Source of the DNA: Piromyces finnis
Taxonomy: Eukaryota > Neocallimastigomycota > Neocallimastigomycetes > Neocallimastigales > Neocallimastigaceae
Reading direction: 5' to 3'
Assembly: GCA_002104945.1 (NCBI GenBank)
Contig: MCFH01000041.1
Span: 73,501-137,500, forward strand
Length of the DNA stretch: 64,000 nt
Shown here: piece by piece, positions 10,302 through 26,900 of the stretch
Layout of the letters: each line of letters begins with the position of its first letter
How positions within the stretch are numbered: position 1 is the stretch's first letter
Made by a program: the position numbers and the translations under genes
The notes under the pieces: model-generated
What the model was told of the DNA's origin: nothing
The model's input: only the letters and a program-made list of their open reading frames with translations
Databases searched by the model: none

Positions 10302-11864
10302 TTATTTGTAATCAATTGGTATTAAATTCTTTGTCGTCCATGTAAATATAAAACGAAGAATAAATACAACTATAGTAAGTAATCCTAAAATAATTGAGCA
10401 TACAGTAAATAATATTTTTCCACTTTCATTAGCATATATATATGTTAATAAAGCTATTGCCATATTAATAACACTTAGTATGTAAATGGCATTAATCCAT
10501 CCAAAAAAAATCGAATTTTTTTCTTTTATGATTAATGAATAATAATCATAGATAAGTAATCCAAATAATATCAATGTCAATAATAAACATATTGAAAATA
10601 ATAAGTTTCTTCTATGAATTATAAGGGGTTCTGAACGCATACTTTTTCTAGTTTTATATTCATAATATAATTTTCTTCCTTCCACATTATCAGTAAATTC
10701 AATAGGATAATAGTATCGTTCTTCATTTTCATTATATACATCATTTTGTTTTTTAAATTCTCTACTTGAAATTACATTAGTTTTCTTATAAGCATTATTC
10801 ATCTTTTGAAGCATAATTTTATCAATAAAACCCAAATTCTCATGAGATTTATACAATAAAAGATCTAATGAACTAGAAAAACCTCTTTTTTTTTTTTCAT
10901 CTTCTTTAATTTCATTATCTAATGCAAAAGTTGCTTTTTTTTTTACTTTCTTATCTTTATGTTGATCTCTCGATTTTTCAATATTTAAATCATTTCCTGT
11001 GTTTAAATCAGGTAAAGAATTGCATTTGCTTTTATCTATACTACCTTTAATTTCATTTAATGAATTATTTTTTTCCATTAAATTTTCTTCTAAACTTTCT
11101 TTAATGCTTTTTTCTGATATGAAGGTTGAATGTTCTCTTGTATTAGAGAGACTTCGTTTTGATTTATTAAGTCTACCTTTAAATCTATTATTATTTTCAA
11201 TACAATTAATACTTTCTGTGATACTTTCAGTTTTATGAAAAACACGAATCAAAGATTTAGTATATGTTGTATGATCTTCAATATTAGCTATTCTACTATG
11301 TTTAATTGGAATACTACTTCGTTTTCCTATCGAATCTATTAAAGTATTGTTATTGCTATCATAGTTGTAATTTAAATCATTCGTTTTTAGATCTATATCA
11401 TTACTTTCTAAAAAAATGCTTTTTGATTCTTCTTTCTTTTCATTAATTTTATTTAAATTATTAAGTTTTTTCTCTATATTTTCTTCTACATCATCAAACA
11501 TATCACATAAATCAAAATCAGTAGTTGTTTCTTTTTGGAATTCTCCTTTCAGTACTTCATCTTTAATTATTTGATTTGGTAAACTGTCAATAAGATTTGG
11601 AGGTGGATATTTACTTAAAGTCGACAGTGGTTTTGTTGATGACTCATTATTATATGAAGTATTTACATTAGCAGGAACATCTTCTTTATATATTTTTTCT
11701 TCTGTTATATCAGCATTATTATTAATTGCTTCTGTTGTAGGTTCTACATTATTTTCCATTATTTCATTATTGTTTTTAATATCTATATTTTTATTATTAA
11801 TAATATTGAAATTTATATTTTCATTGTTTTTATTATTTTCTATATTAAGGTTTTTATTCTCCAT
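10302..11864 (-). CDS. Uncharacterised membrane protein with three C-terminal TM segments
   Basis: Single-exon gene, 520 residues, starting at an ATG (complement of 11862-11864). The N-terminal ~415 residues are hydrophilic and low-complexity: an Asn/Asp/Glu-rich start, then Ser/Lys/Asn-rich sequence with polar stretches such as KSKRSLSNTREHS and basic KDKKVKKKATF. Three hydrophobic segments follow at about residues 420-442, 454-477 and 483-507, each long enough to span a membrane, with a short polar C-tail. There is no signal peptide, so the long N-terminus is probably cytosolic. I do not recognise a family. A tail-anchored-style helical bundle with a phosphorylatable tail is compatible with a plasma membrane or endomembrane scaffold, but no function is claimed. 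Confidence 0.75.
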   Translation of the reverse strand: MENKNLNIENNKNNENINFNIINNKNIDIKNNNEIMENNVEPTTEAINNNADITEEKIYKEDVPANVNTSYNNESSTKPLSTLSKYPPPNLIDSLPNQIIKDEVLKGEFQKETTTDFDLCDMFDDVEENIEKKLNNLNKINEKKEESKSIFLESNDIDLKTNDLNYNYDSNNNTLIDSIGKRSSIPIKHSRIANIEDHTTYTKSLIRVFHKTESITESINCIENNNRFKGRLNKSKRSLSNTREHSTFISEKSIKESLEENLMEKNNSLNEIKGSIDKSKCNSLPDLNTGNDLNIEKSRDQHKDKKVKKKATFALDNEIKEDEKKKRGFSSSLDLLLYKSHENLGFIDKIMLQKMNNAYKKTNVISSREFKKQNDVYNENEERYYYPIEFTDNVEGRKLYYEYKTRKSMRSEPLIIHRRNLLFSICLLLTLILFGLLIYDYYSLIIKEKNSIFFGWINAIYILSVINMAIALLTYIYANESGKILFTVCSIILGLLTIVVFILRFIFTWTTKNLIPIDYK

Positions 11865-16406
<4,542 letters not shown>

Positions 16407-16950
16407 TTTTATTAAAATAATTTTATTTTAACAGTTTTTTTACCGTTTATATCCTTATAATAACCTTTTTTACTACCACAAATACTTCAAATACTTAGAA
16501 TAATCTTAAAATAAAATGAACTATTAATATTTAATATCGAGATTTATATAACATAAAAACTTAAACATTAATAACTTTATTTTATAACACTTTTATACCA
16601 AATTCTTTTATTTAAATAATTTTAATAAAAAAACTTATTTAACAATTTTAAAAGACAAATAATTATACTTTTTACAATTTAGATTATTTCCTTAACTTTA
16701 ACAATAACTTAATTTATATTTAATAATCACATTTCTACCAAACTTTTTTTTAAACAACATCATACTTCCAATTATAATTTAAAATTTATTGCATTTCAAT
16801 CCATTATAAAGCATTATTAATTTTGTTTATAACAAAATGTTTATAATTATTAATAATATAAATTCAATACTCTTTTAACTAACACAAAAAAGTTATAATA
16901 CGATATAATTCATTTTAGTTGAAAGTGTAAATAGTTTATTCACAATTTAT
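16407..16950. other. Gene-free spacer, HEAT gene to RPS3
   Basis: AT-rich spacer between two minus-strand genes. No element can be assigned. Confidence 0.55.
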
Positions 16951-18224
16951 TTAAGCTTCAACTTGAACTTCTTGTGAGGCTTCACTATCGTAAACAATAG
17001 TCTTAGTGACGATTTCTTCTTCGTCTTCCTTTGGATCCTTGATTCTGACATTATCTGGGAATGGGTTCTTTGGACCTCTTCTACCAGTTGGATCGTAATC
17101 CATCATAATCTTGACCTTAACACCAAGAACACCTTTTAATTTATTATTTATAAAAGTTTAGTTATCATGATTTCTTTATAAATTTTATTTATACATCTAA
17201 TTAATTACCTTGTCTAAGAAGAACGTGTCTAGTGGCCTTGTCAATGTATTGACGGATTGGTTCACCAGAGTGAAGTAATAAACCGTCAGAGAACTTCATG
17301 GACTTGGCACGAGCAGCACGAAGCTTACCAGAGACAATAACTTCACAACCCTTAGCACCAGCGTCCATAACGAAACGAAGAACACCGTAGCAAGCTCTAT
17401 TTAATTTTAAAAAATATTTAATATCATTCATATAGATAACTTGTATTCAAAATATCATTTTACCTTCTGACAGCAAGACCTTGGAGAAGCTTGAACTTAA
17501 GGGATTCAGCTTGAGCAATAGCACAGAGACCACGAATTTCAACCTTTTCAGCGTAAAGTTCAACAGAGTTTTCTGGGAAGTTGAATCTCTTTTGAACAAC
17601 TGAAGTAAGTTCTCTAATACGACGACCCTTTTCACCAAGAACATCTCTGGTACGAGTAGCACGAATAATAATTTCAGTACGAGCTGGAGTGACACGAACT
17701 TCAACACCAGAGTAACCTTCTTCGGCTAATTCACGAGTAAGGAATTCGTTTAATTCGGCGTAGAAAACACCATCAGCGACGAACTATTTTATTAATTATA
17801 TATTAATTTCATTGATATTAGTACCTTGTGTGTATAATTTTATTAACGATTAAGTGTATTCTCTAATATATTGATTCTATTTGAAATTATATATTTGAAT
17901 ATCATCAGTTTAATATAATCCTGTTATATAAGTTCTCGGATATTTCAGCATTAAACTTCATTCAATATACATCCATTTTATTTAATTTACATTACTATTT
18001 TATTTAAATATAGACATATTTAAAATATAACATGCCTTAGCACATTATATTATTTCATGTAATTAATATATATTACTACATTAATATACACATATAGTAA
18101 TTATACATAAATACATATATATCATAACAAAAACATTCATTCATTAAAAACATAAAACATTCATTTATTTCTTTTCATCATTTCAATTTAGTTTTACCTT
18201 TCTTTTTTTAGAAATCTGTGCCAT
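16951..18224 (-). CDS. RPS3: 40S ribosomal protein uS3
   Basis: Four exons on the minus strand: 18198-18224, 17464-17783, 17209-17396 and 16951-17132; 238 residues (yeast 240). uS3 sits at the mRNA entry channel of the 40S subunit. The protein starts [20 protein letters not shown], carries the KH-domain loop [11 protein letters not shown], then [56 protein letters not shown] and [21 protein letters not shown], ending in an acidic tail [12 protein letters not shown]. The first intron is 414 bases and separates nine codons from the rest, resembling the arrangement in RPS27. Codons are strongly biased towards GGT, GCT, AAG and CGT, as expected for a highly expressed gene. A CCAAT box lies 173 bases upstream of the ATG on the coding strand. 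Confidence 0.96.
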
Positions 18225-18395
18225 GTTTACTATATATCGATTCTTCCGAAAGAAATTAAATAAAATTTGAATCGAAATGAGAAAGAGAGTGAATAACTAG
18301 GAACTAACTTCACAACCACCAATATTCTATAAGCATCACGTGTTTAGTGAGCCACAATATAATTAATATATTCTATATATATTAATATGGTATAT

Positions 18396-18403
18396 GATTG
18401 GTA
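18396..18403 (-). promoter_or_regulatory. CCAAT box upstream of RPS3
   Basis: Minus-strand ACCAATCA, 173 bases upstream of the RPS3 ATG in the coding orientation. Binding is inferred. Confidence 0.35.
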
Positions 18404-18964
18404 TATTCATCAAAATATATAAATTTCCTTTAATTTTATTTGCTAAAACCAAATCCCACGAAATTATTTACATTTTTATTTAATGTATAAAAAATGTATT
18501 TATTATTGTTCAATAATCTAACCTTTTAAAATGTTGTGTTACGTTACACATAATTATATATATTAAGATATATTAAGAATATTTAAATAAAATATTTTAA
18601 ATTATAAAAACAAAAAGTAATTAATTATATTCATTAAACTTTTTATAAATAATAAAATCTTTTATATTAAAATTTTAATTTAGCGTAATTAAAAATAACA
18701 TTTTATGTAAAATTTTTCTATATTATTGTTATTTAATATTTTTTTAGTTCCTTCCATTTTTGAAAATAAATCATTATTTAATATTTTAAATCTAATAATT
18801 ATTTATATCTTATTATTAAAAAATTTATATTAAACCCATATTTTATTTAATAATTTACAATTTTATTATACAATAAAAATATAATTTAAAAATAATATAT
18901 ATTTATTAAAATATTGTATACCAAAAAGGCAAAAACAAAAAGTGTAATATTATGAATTTCTTTA

Positions 18965-19064
<100 letters not shown>

Positions 19065-19517
19065 TAAAGATATCAAGCAATACTTCCTAAGTATAATATA
19101 TAATATAAATAAAAACTTAATATTTTATATAAAACATTTTATTTTTAATATAAAAAATGATATATCATCTTAAAATACTGTACACTTTATAATCCTTGTT
19201 CATTTGCAATATACTACAAAAATGTATAATCTTAAATACTTATATAATTAATAACAATATAATACTATTATTATTATATGAATTTTATTATATTAATATG
19301 TAAATGATATATTTTTTATTTTTGCTAAAATATATTATTAGTTCTAAATTTTTTCTTATATTTTATAATATATATGACTATACAATATTTGTTTGTTTAC
19401 TTTTTTTATAAATATTCTTTTATTTTTATAATCTAAAAATAAGTAATTTGACTTGATAAAAATTTTATTTATTCTATCAAGAAAAACTTAACATTTTATT
19501 TCTTTTTTATTCTAAAT

Positions 19518-22500
19518 TTAACTAGTAAATTGAAGATCCCATGTTTTCAACCATTTACGGGAAACTAGTTGATCATGAGATGAGAACTTAAAACCATAAA
19601 TTATTGGTGAAAAGTAAATAAAAATACCAAATGTAATAAGGGAAACAACACCAATTATTATCCAATAATACTTTGGTATTTGAGCTTGATAAATTACTTT
19701 ATTTTCTTTGGTAGTAATAGATTTTTTTTCTGTTTCTTGAGGAATGAAAACATATAAAAATATAAATTCAAACAAAGCACCAACAATCATAAAACCAAAG
19801 ATTGAAGCTGGAAGATAATGATGTAAGAAAAGAGATCTACCCATAATAAAGAATGGAAGATAGTGAAGTAAATAACCAATAAATAAGAAACCAGCAGTTC
19901 TATCCCACCATATACGAACCTTAGTATAAAGTTGGTTAATACCACGATGTTCTAATAATCTATCAACAATCCAAATTGAACAATATGAAATATAAACAAT
20001 TAAAGAAATAAAGTAAGTGAAAGGATTACCAAGTAAATAAATTTGTTGTTCTGTTTCCTTATTTTCCCAGAATGAAATACCACGAGTTAATACTGGCCAG
20101 GATTGTGGTCTTGATTGATATGGATGTGGTTTAGTTAAAGCGTTATTTTGTGAAAGCATTACACCTTGAAGTTCTATATATTTTGAGAAGAAATTCATCT
20201 TTTTAACCTTTGGTAGAATTTTTTTTAATTCTTCAGCCTCTTCTGCAGCAGTCTCAGCTTCATTCTTAATAGTTTCATGCTGAACTGTTTCAATAGTCCA
20301 GACGTTTAAACGATCCATAATCTTTTTTTCACCATTAACTTCTTGTTGCTTAAATCCCCATTCTGGTAATTTACTAATATGAGAGTAAATAGCTACATTA
20401 TGAACATAATTAACAAAACGAAGATGTTGACCACGACTACGAATGACACCAGTCTTATCACCACCAGCAAGGAGTTCAACTCTCCATAAAGTTTCATCAT
20501 ATCTATTTGGATCCATACTTTTAGCTTGAGTAGTCATTTCCATATTAGTAGACATCAATGGAGAAGCAACATCATGAGTAATTAAATAAGAATCTGTTTT
20601 AATATGTCTAAAACGAACTAAATCACCAACTTGAACATAAGATACCATTTTGTCCGCATATTTATTATGTGGTTTTGGAATAACAACTCTGCTATTACTA
20701 TTAAGTGAAGAATCAACTGGTTCAATACACCAAACATTATTTTCATCAGCATATGGATAACCAGTAACTTGTTGTCCTTGACTAGAAACACGTTGATCTT
20801 TATAACGAAGAGGATATCTGTGTGGATGGGAATGAAGATAAACATCAGTATCCTTATGTTTAATAGTAATGTTAGCATAATATGGAACAGCTTAAATAAT
20901 TTAAGATTTTATTATTGAATTGTATATACACACAAAATATTTATAAAATATTGATTTATTAAAAAATTTATTAAAAATTTAATATTAAATTTATATATTG
21001 TCTTAATTATGAAACAAAATTTATATGTAAATATATTATAATTGCATTTCTTATTAAAAGCTTACCAACACTAAGTTTAACTATTTCACTTCCTTGTAAA
21101 GATCTTTGGAATCTTGGACTCATAAAGCCATCACCTGGACCACTGTATTTTAAAATATGAAAATGAATAGCAAAGAATGATAAATAAAGAGAAAGTGGAA
21201 TTGCAATTAAACAAAGAGCTCTAGCACCAAAATGTTGCCAGAAGCGATTTATTGAAAGAGCATATGGTTTACGATTAATATCTAATAATCCCCATAAATC
21301 AATTAATGTAGCAATACCGACTAAAGCGATAACAAGTAAACCTACTAATTTAACACTATTTTACGCGTGTGTATAATAATATAAATAATATGTAAGTTTA
21401 AATGATTATTTATTATATAAATAATGCAATGATAAAAAATGTTAATGGAACTTTTAAATACAAAAATTATATCTATTATATATACCCTAAAGTACAACCA
21501 AGAAAGACACCAGTTAAAGTTAAATTAATCCACCATTTTGGAGTAAATGGACTGTATTTAATAAAAAATAAATAGTTAGAAAAGCATATTAATCTTTAAT
21601 AAAACTAAATATTATAAATACCAACTTTTTACGTTCATTCCAGAACTTAACCCAAAAAAGGATAGTACAAAAACAGAACAAAATTAACATGTTATCTAAA
21701 AGAATAAGTCTTGATTGAGTAACTAAGCCATTATCTTTTTTGTTTTATATTATTATATAAAAAAATATTAATTAATTAATTAATTGTAATATTAAATTTT
21801 TAAAATATGTATTTACCAAAAATAGTCATAGCAGCAACCAAAATGGCAGTTGGTAATGAAAATCTCATATTTTTCATAATTAAGAAAACAACTGGTGGTA
21901 TTAATGCACCAAATAATGCAATGCCAGATCTTAATCTAATATATGGAACTTTATTATCAATATAACTATCACCAATATTTTCAAAATCAAAATGGCCATC
22001 ATATCCAACTAAATAACCAACTAATGCAACAATTAGTCTACCAAGTGGTGGGTGAACATCAAAATAAAAAGTACGACGAAGATAATAACTAGCAAATTTA
22101 CCAAAGTGAACTTCATCAAAGCTTTTTAATAATAAAACAACAATAACATATAAGTATATTTATATAATAATAATAATAATAATAATATCAAACAGCCAAC
22201 ATATTAAATATTTATTATTTTATATAACTTACACAACTTGATTTGGTTCATTGATCTTATAATATCTAGTAATAAAACTTAAAAGAGTAACAACAATAAA
22301 AGCAATATTCCAAGAAGATTTTTCAGCTTTTGGTTGTAATAAAACATTTGGATTTTTTATAGATTTCTAAAAACAATATATTTATTTCAAAGCAATAAAT
22401 AAATTAATAAATAAGAGGGGGTAAAAAAAGTCACAATAAATTAATCTCAATTATATAAAAGTCATTATTAATAATAATAGTAAATTCAATTTTAATTCTT

Positions 22501-22660
22501 TTTATAAAAAATTAATTATATTCAAGTAGATAAAATAATAATAATTCATCTTTTTTAAATATATAAGAAGAAAAAAAAAATATTTAATTACAATGTCAAC
22601 ATTAAATTCTGAAAGTCCACTTTTCTTCGGAGATTCAGGTTCTTGAGTTCTTTTTTTCAT
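19518..22660 (-). CDS. PMT4: Dolichyl-phosphate-mannose protein mannosyltransferase, PMT4 class
   Basis: Seven exons on the minus strand: 22592-22660, 22233-22366, 21817-22121, 21626-21734, 21486-21551, 21066-21355 and 19518-20890; 781 residues (yeast Pmt4 762). PMTs transfer mannose from dolichyl phosphate to Ser/Thr of secretory proteins in the ER; PMT4 prefers membrane-anchored substrates. The GT39 catalytic loop FDEVHFGKFASYY and the YFFDVHPP motif are present, followed by multiple TM segments, QSRLILLDN and SGPGDGFMS. MIR repeats follow (IKHKDTDVYLHSH, SSQGQQVTGYPY, and HDVASPLMSTNMEMTT). The WGFKQQEVNGEKKIMD stretch and the C-terminal HHYLPA motif match Pmt4 better than Pmt1 or Pmt2. 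The start is the first ATG in frame; one donor (exon 4) is an atypical GTTGGT chosen to keep frame. All other introns are GT-AG. Confidence 0.94.
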
Positions 22661-23938
22661 TTTTCTACTATTTAACTTTTTTTTTTTTTTTTTGTATATA
22701 AAATATAATGCAAACAAAATTGTAATAATAAAAAAATAAAAAAATAAAAAAAAAAATGTTTAATAAATTTATATTTAAAATTATACATTTAACATTTATT
22801 ACATTTATTATACCTAAAATATTCTATTTTTCAATATTTCTTTTTTTTTTTCAATTATTTATTTTTGTTTTGATTTCTTTTTTTTTTTTTTTTTTTTTAT
22901 TTATTTAATATTTAATATTTCAATTTTTATTTTATTTTTATTTTAATTTATTTTTTTTTTTTTAAAAAAAAAAACTTTTTTCTTTACTATTACTCTTGAT
23001 TTTTATTGTTTAAAAAAATAATAATAATAAATAAAAAGAAGAAAAATAAAGTATATATATATAAATAATTTATATATAATTTATATATTACAAGTTTTTG
23101 AATCCTACAGGGTTACTTTTTTTATATTTAAAAAAAAAGAAAAAGAGAAATATAATAAAATTAAAGTTTCATAATAATAATTTTTTAATTTAAAATTGTA
23201 TGAATGATTCATAAATTTAAATAATATATTAGTTTTTAAAAGATTAGTTTTTTTTATTCTATTATACACCAATTAATGACCAACATATTAATGCCAACAT
23301 AAATAACATATACTTTATTTTATTTTTAATATAAATGAAATAAGTTTTAATTATAATATAATATAGACCTAGCAAGCCACATAAACTTCGTTTTACTTAT
23401 TATTTTTTTTATTAATTTTTATTTTTTTTTATTATATATATAATTTATATATAATTATTATAGTACAACTTTTATTATAATATTTAATTTACATCATTAA
23501 TTGTAGATTACATCTATATATATTAATATTATTATAATTTAGTTTAATTTAAATATCTTTCAATTATTTATTTATTACTATTTTTTGCTTTTTTTTTTTT
23601 TTGTTTTTTTCTGTTTTTTTTTGTTTGCTATTTATTTTATTTTTATTTTTTTAATTATATTTTTCTTTTGCTTTTTTTTTTTTGTAGTTGGTTGGTTAAT
23701 CTATATATAATTGTTTCGATTTTTAATAAAGTTTTTTACTTCTATTTTTGTTTTAGCTTTTGTTTTTATATAACTCTAACGATTTATTTAGTTATGTAAT
23801 AATAATTATAAGAAATTTTTAATTGATTGATAAATATTTGATTATAAATAATAATAAAAATAAATAAAACAGAAGAAAAAAAAAGTATATATATTAATTA
23901 TAAAAATAAAATTTATTATTAATAACTAATTTTCTTGT
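22661..23938. other. Gene-free, T-rich spacer
   Basis: About 1.3 kb of A/T sequence with many T-runs (for example 22678-22693, 22879-22898 and 23589-23602). It lies between the PMT4 start and the SH3/RA gene end on the same strand. No open frame or structured element was recognised. Confidence 0.6.
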
Positions 23939-26900
23939 TTAGGATAATATTAAGTTATCAAATAATTTAATAGAATTAAATAAAATGGAATTAAGATCCT
24001 ATAAAACATAAAATATGATAATAAAGATAATATATAATTATAATATTTGATAGTTAGCTAATTATCAAAAATAATATTTATGTATAATAGTAATAATTAC
24101 CTTGTTTAACGATTCAAATTTTTCTTCACATTCATTTAAGCTAGTCAAAAGTCTATTATTTTCTTCATCATTAGCGTCTTGCTCCTTTTGTTTCTCTTGT
24201 TCTTTTTCATATTCTTCTTCTTTGCGATCATCTAAGTTAATTGACTTTCTAACAATATCAGTTACTAAACGACTATTACGTTGTGAATATCTTTTTGACG
24301 CTTTGGTGTCAGAAAGCTTATCTAATAATGATTTAAGATAACTATCATCAAATTTAGAACTTCTATTGGCAGTACTACTCCTTGCGGTACTACCTGTTGA
24401 TAATCTATGCATAGAAAGTCTGCTTTTTCTTTTTTCTTTATCAATAGCTAATTCTTCTAACTCTTTCTTTAAATTTTCAATATTCTTTCCAACATTTTCA
24501 TCAGTTGAAGAATTAGAAAAACGGAACTGTCTTTCTTCAGCTTTTCTCCATAATTCAATAGAAGTGAAAGAAGTATTGGAATTATTACCAAGAGAAGTTT
24601 TACTATTTCGTTTCGATCTTTCAATTTTATGCATAATATGATCTCTATATGTTTCAGAACCTTGACGATTAATATTATTTTCAATGATTAATGATGTACC
24701 ACTATCTTCATTATTTTTCTGCAATTTTTCTAATTTACTTAATTCTTTAGCAAATGGTGATATTTGTTCACGTGATGGTGTTCCAGTCATTAATTGTCTC
24801 ATTTCATCCATTAGAATATTAATAGAAATATCAGAAGATGATGACATAGTAGACTTACGAATTGATTGACGATTAGGTATAGAAATTCTTAAACTAGTAC
24901 GGGTATCAATACGTGGTGGTCTAACCATTGATGAAATTCTATGACTAACTTTTAATGAAGAAGATACCCCCGGTTTAGAATTATCAAACTTATCTGCTTT
25001 TAATTTAGGAGAAGCTTCTCCATTATAATCTCTTCTACTACGTATATGCTCATGACGACTTCTTCTATCTTTTTCATTAATTAACGGGCTTCCTAAAGAT
25101 TTATTACGTGAATCTGAATGTGAAGAACGATGACGCATTGATTTATGTCTACTTTCTCTTTTTTTAATATCAGAATTCGAAGAATGAATTGAAGATTGAC
25201 GATCATGAGAGCCTGAACGATTTCTAGAATGGGAATGGCTTCTACTATGACGACGATGATGATGGTGATGATGACTACCATTACTATCTATACTACGATG
25301 AGATCCAATACTTGACTCTGATAGAATACTACTTCCACTACCTATACTACTCATAGAAGTATTAGAAGCTTCTGAATGATGTCCTTTACCTTTAGTATAT
25401 AATCTTTCTTCCATATGCAAAGCACGATCAGGAATAACAATATCGTCAGTATCTATTACTGAAAGAGATTGATCGTCTTTAACAGAATCGGAATTAGTGG
25501 TTGTTTTAATTTGTTGTAATGATACCTTATCATAGTTCTTTTCATTCTCATTTCCGTTTTCAACATTTGGCAAAATATCACCACTAATGTTAATTCGACT
25601 ACGTGTTGGTGAATTATGACTATATCCATGTTCATGTCTTTCCGCCATTCTTGAATGCCTCTCATGACTTTTTTCAGTCATGATGGAACGATGACTATCT
25701 TTATTTTCAGTTTGTTCATTTTCTTCTTTATCCTTTTCAGAATGATCCCTCTTATGATGTTCTTCATTACTTTCAGCTCTTTTTGATAAATGTCTTCTTG
25801 AACGTCTTTTTTCTCTTTCTTCATCCGTCTCTAATCTTCTAGATGCATGTCTTCGTGCTCTTTCTTCATCTGTTTCTAATCTTCTAGATGCATGTCTTCG
25901 GGCTCTTTCTTCTTCTGTTTCTAATCTTCTGGATGCATGTCTTCGGGCTCTTTCTTCATCTGTTTCTAATCTTCTGGATGCATGTCTTCGGGCTCTTTCT
26001 TCATCTGTTTCTAATCTTCTGGATGCATGTCTTCGGGCTCTTTCTTCATCTGTTTCTAATCTTCTAGATGCATGTCTTTTAACTTTTTCTTCTTCTGTTT
26101 CCGGTAGTAATCTTCTAGAAACATGACGACTTTTTCTTGAGGAATGTCTTTCAGATATACGTCTAGAGGCATGTCTCCTTCTCCTTTCTTCATTATCTTC
26201 GGTGCTTTCTTCTCTATCATTTTTATCATTATCAGACTTTGTTTTTGAAGAATGTCTTTCTGGCAATCTAGTTGAAATATGACGACGACTAGAAGAACGA
26301 GAAGAACTACGCGTTCTTGAAGATACCATACTACGAACTCTTCTTCTATGAACTTCTTCCTCTTCTTCATCTCTTTTACTATCTTCATCTTTTGAATTTT
26401 CCCTATATTTTGACTTTCTTTTTTCTAATCTCCTTGAATGTCTAATTGATGATGATCTTTTAGCTTCTTCAAGACGTAAATCTTCTAATTTCCTCAATTC
26501 TTCTGACATTGGATATTCCTTTGGTGCTTTTAATATAGACTTATATTTTTTTGGTTTGTCATTTTCTTTACTTTCACTATTTTCTAACTCTTTCTTTTTT
26601 TCATTATTATCAATATTTTTATTCAATTGTTCTTTTATTTCTTCTTTATTTTCAGTGATATTTTCTTCAGAATAAATTATATTATCTTCATTCTGTTCTT
26701 TTTTATCTTGTAAAGAATCAACCAAGTTTTCTTTATCCTTATTAGTAGCATCGGTTAAAACTGGATTTTGAACTTGAACATCTTTATCTTTTTCTTGAAT
26801 AGTAGTAATTTTCTCATTTTCTTGATCTTGCTTTATTTGTGGTGATTGTTTTTCATTTTCATTTAAATCTGTAATAGAAACATTGCTATTATTTTTTTTA

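Noticed and set aside
17447-17707. Hydrophobic open frame opposite RPS3-like sequence
   Set aside because: Shifted frame of the RPS3 exon, which is unambiguous in the correct frame.
18290-18420. GC-richer patch that could be a tRNA gene
   Set aside because: No T-loop GTTCGAATC or anticodon stem could be aligned; it fits the RPS3 promoter/5' UTR better.
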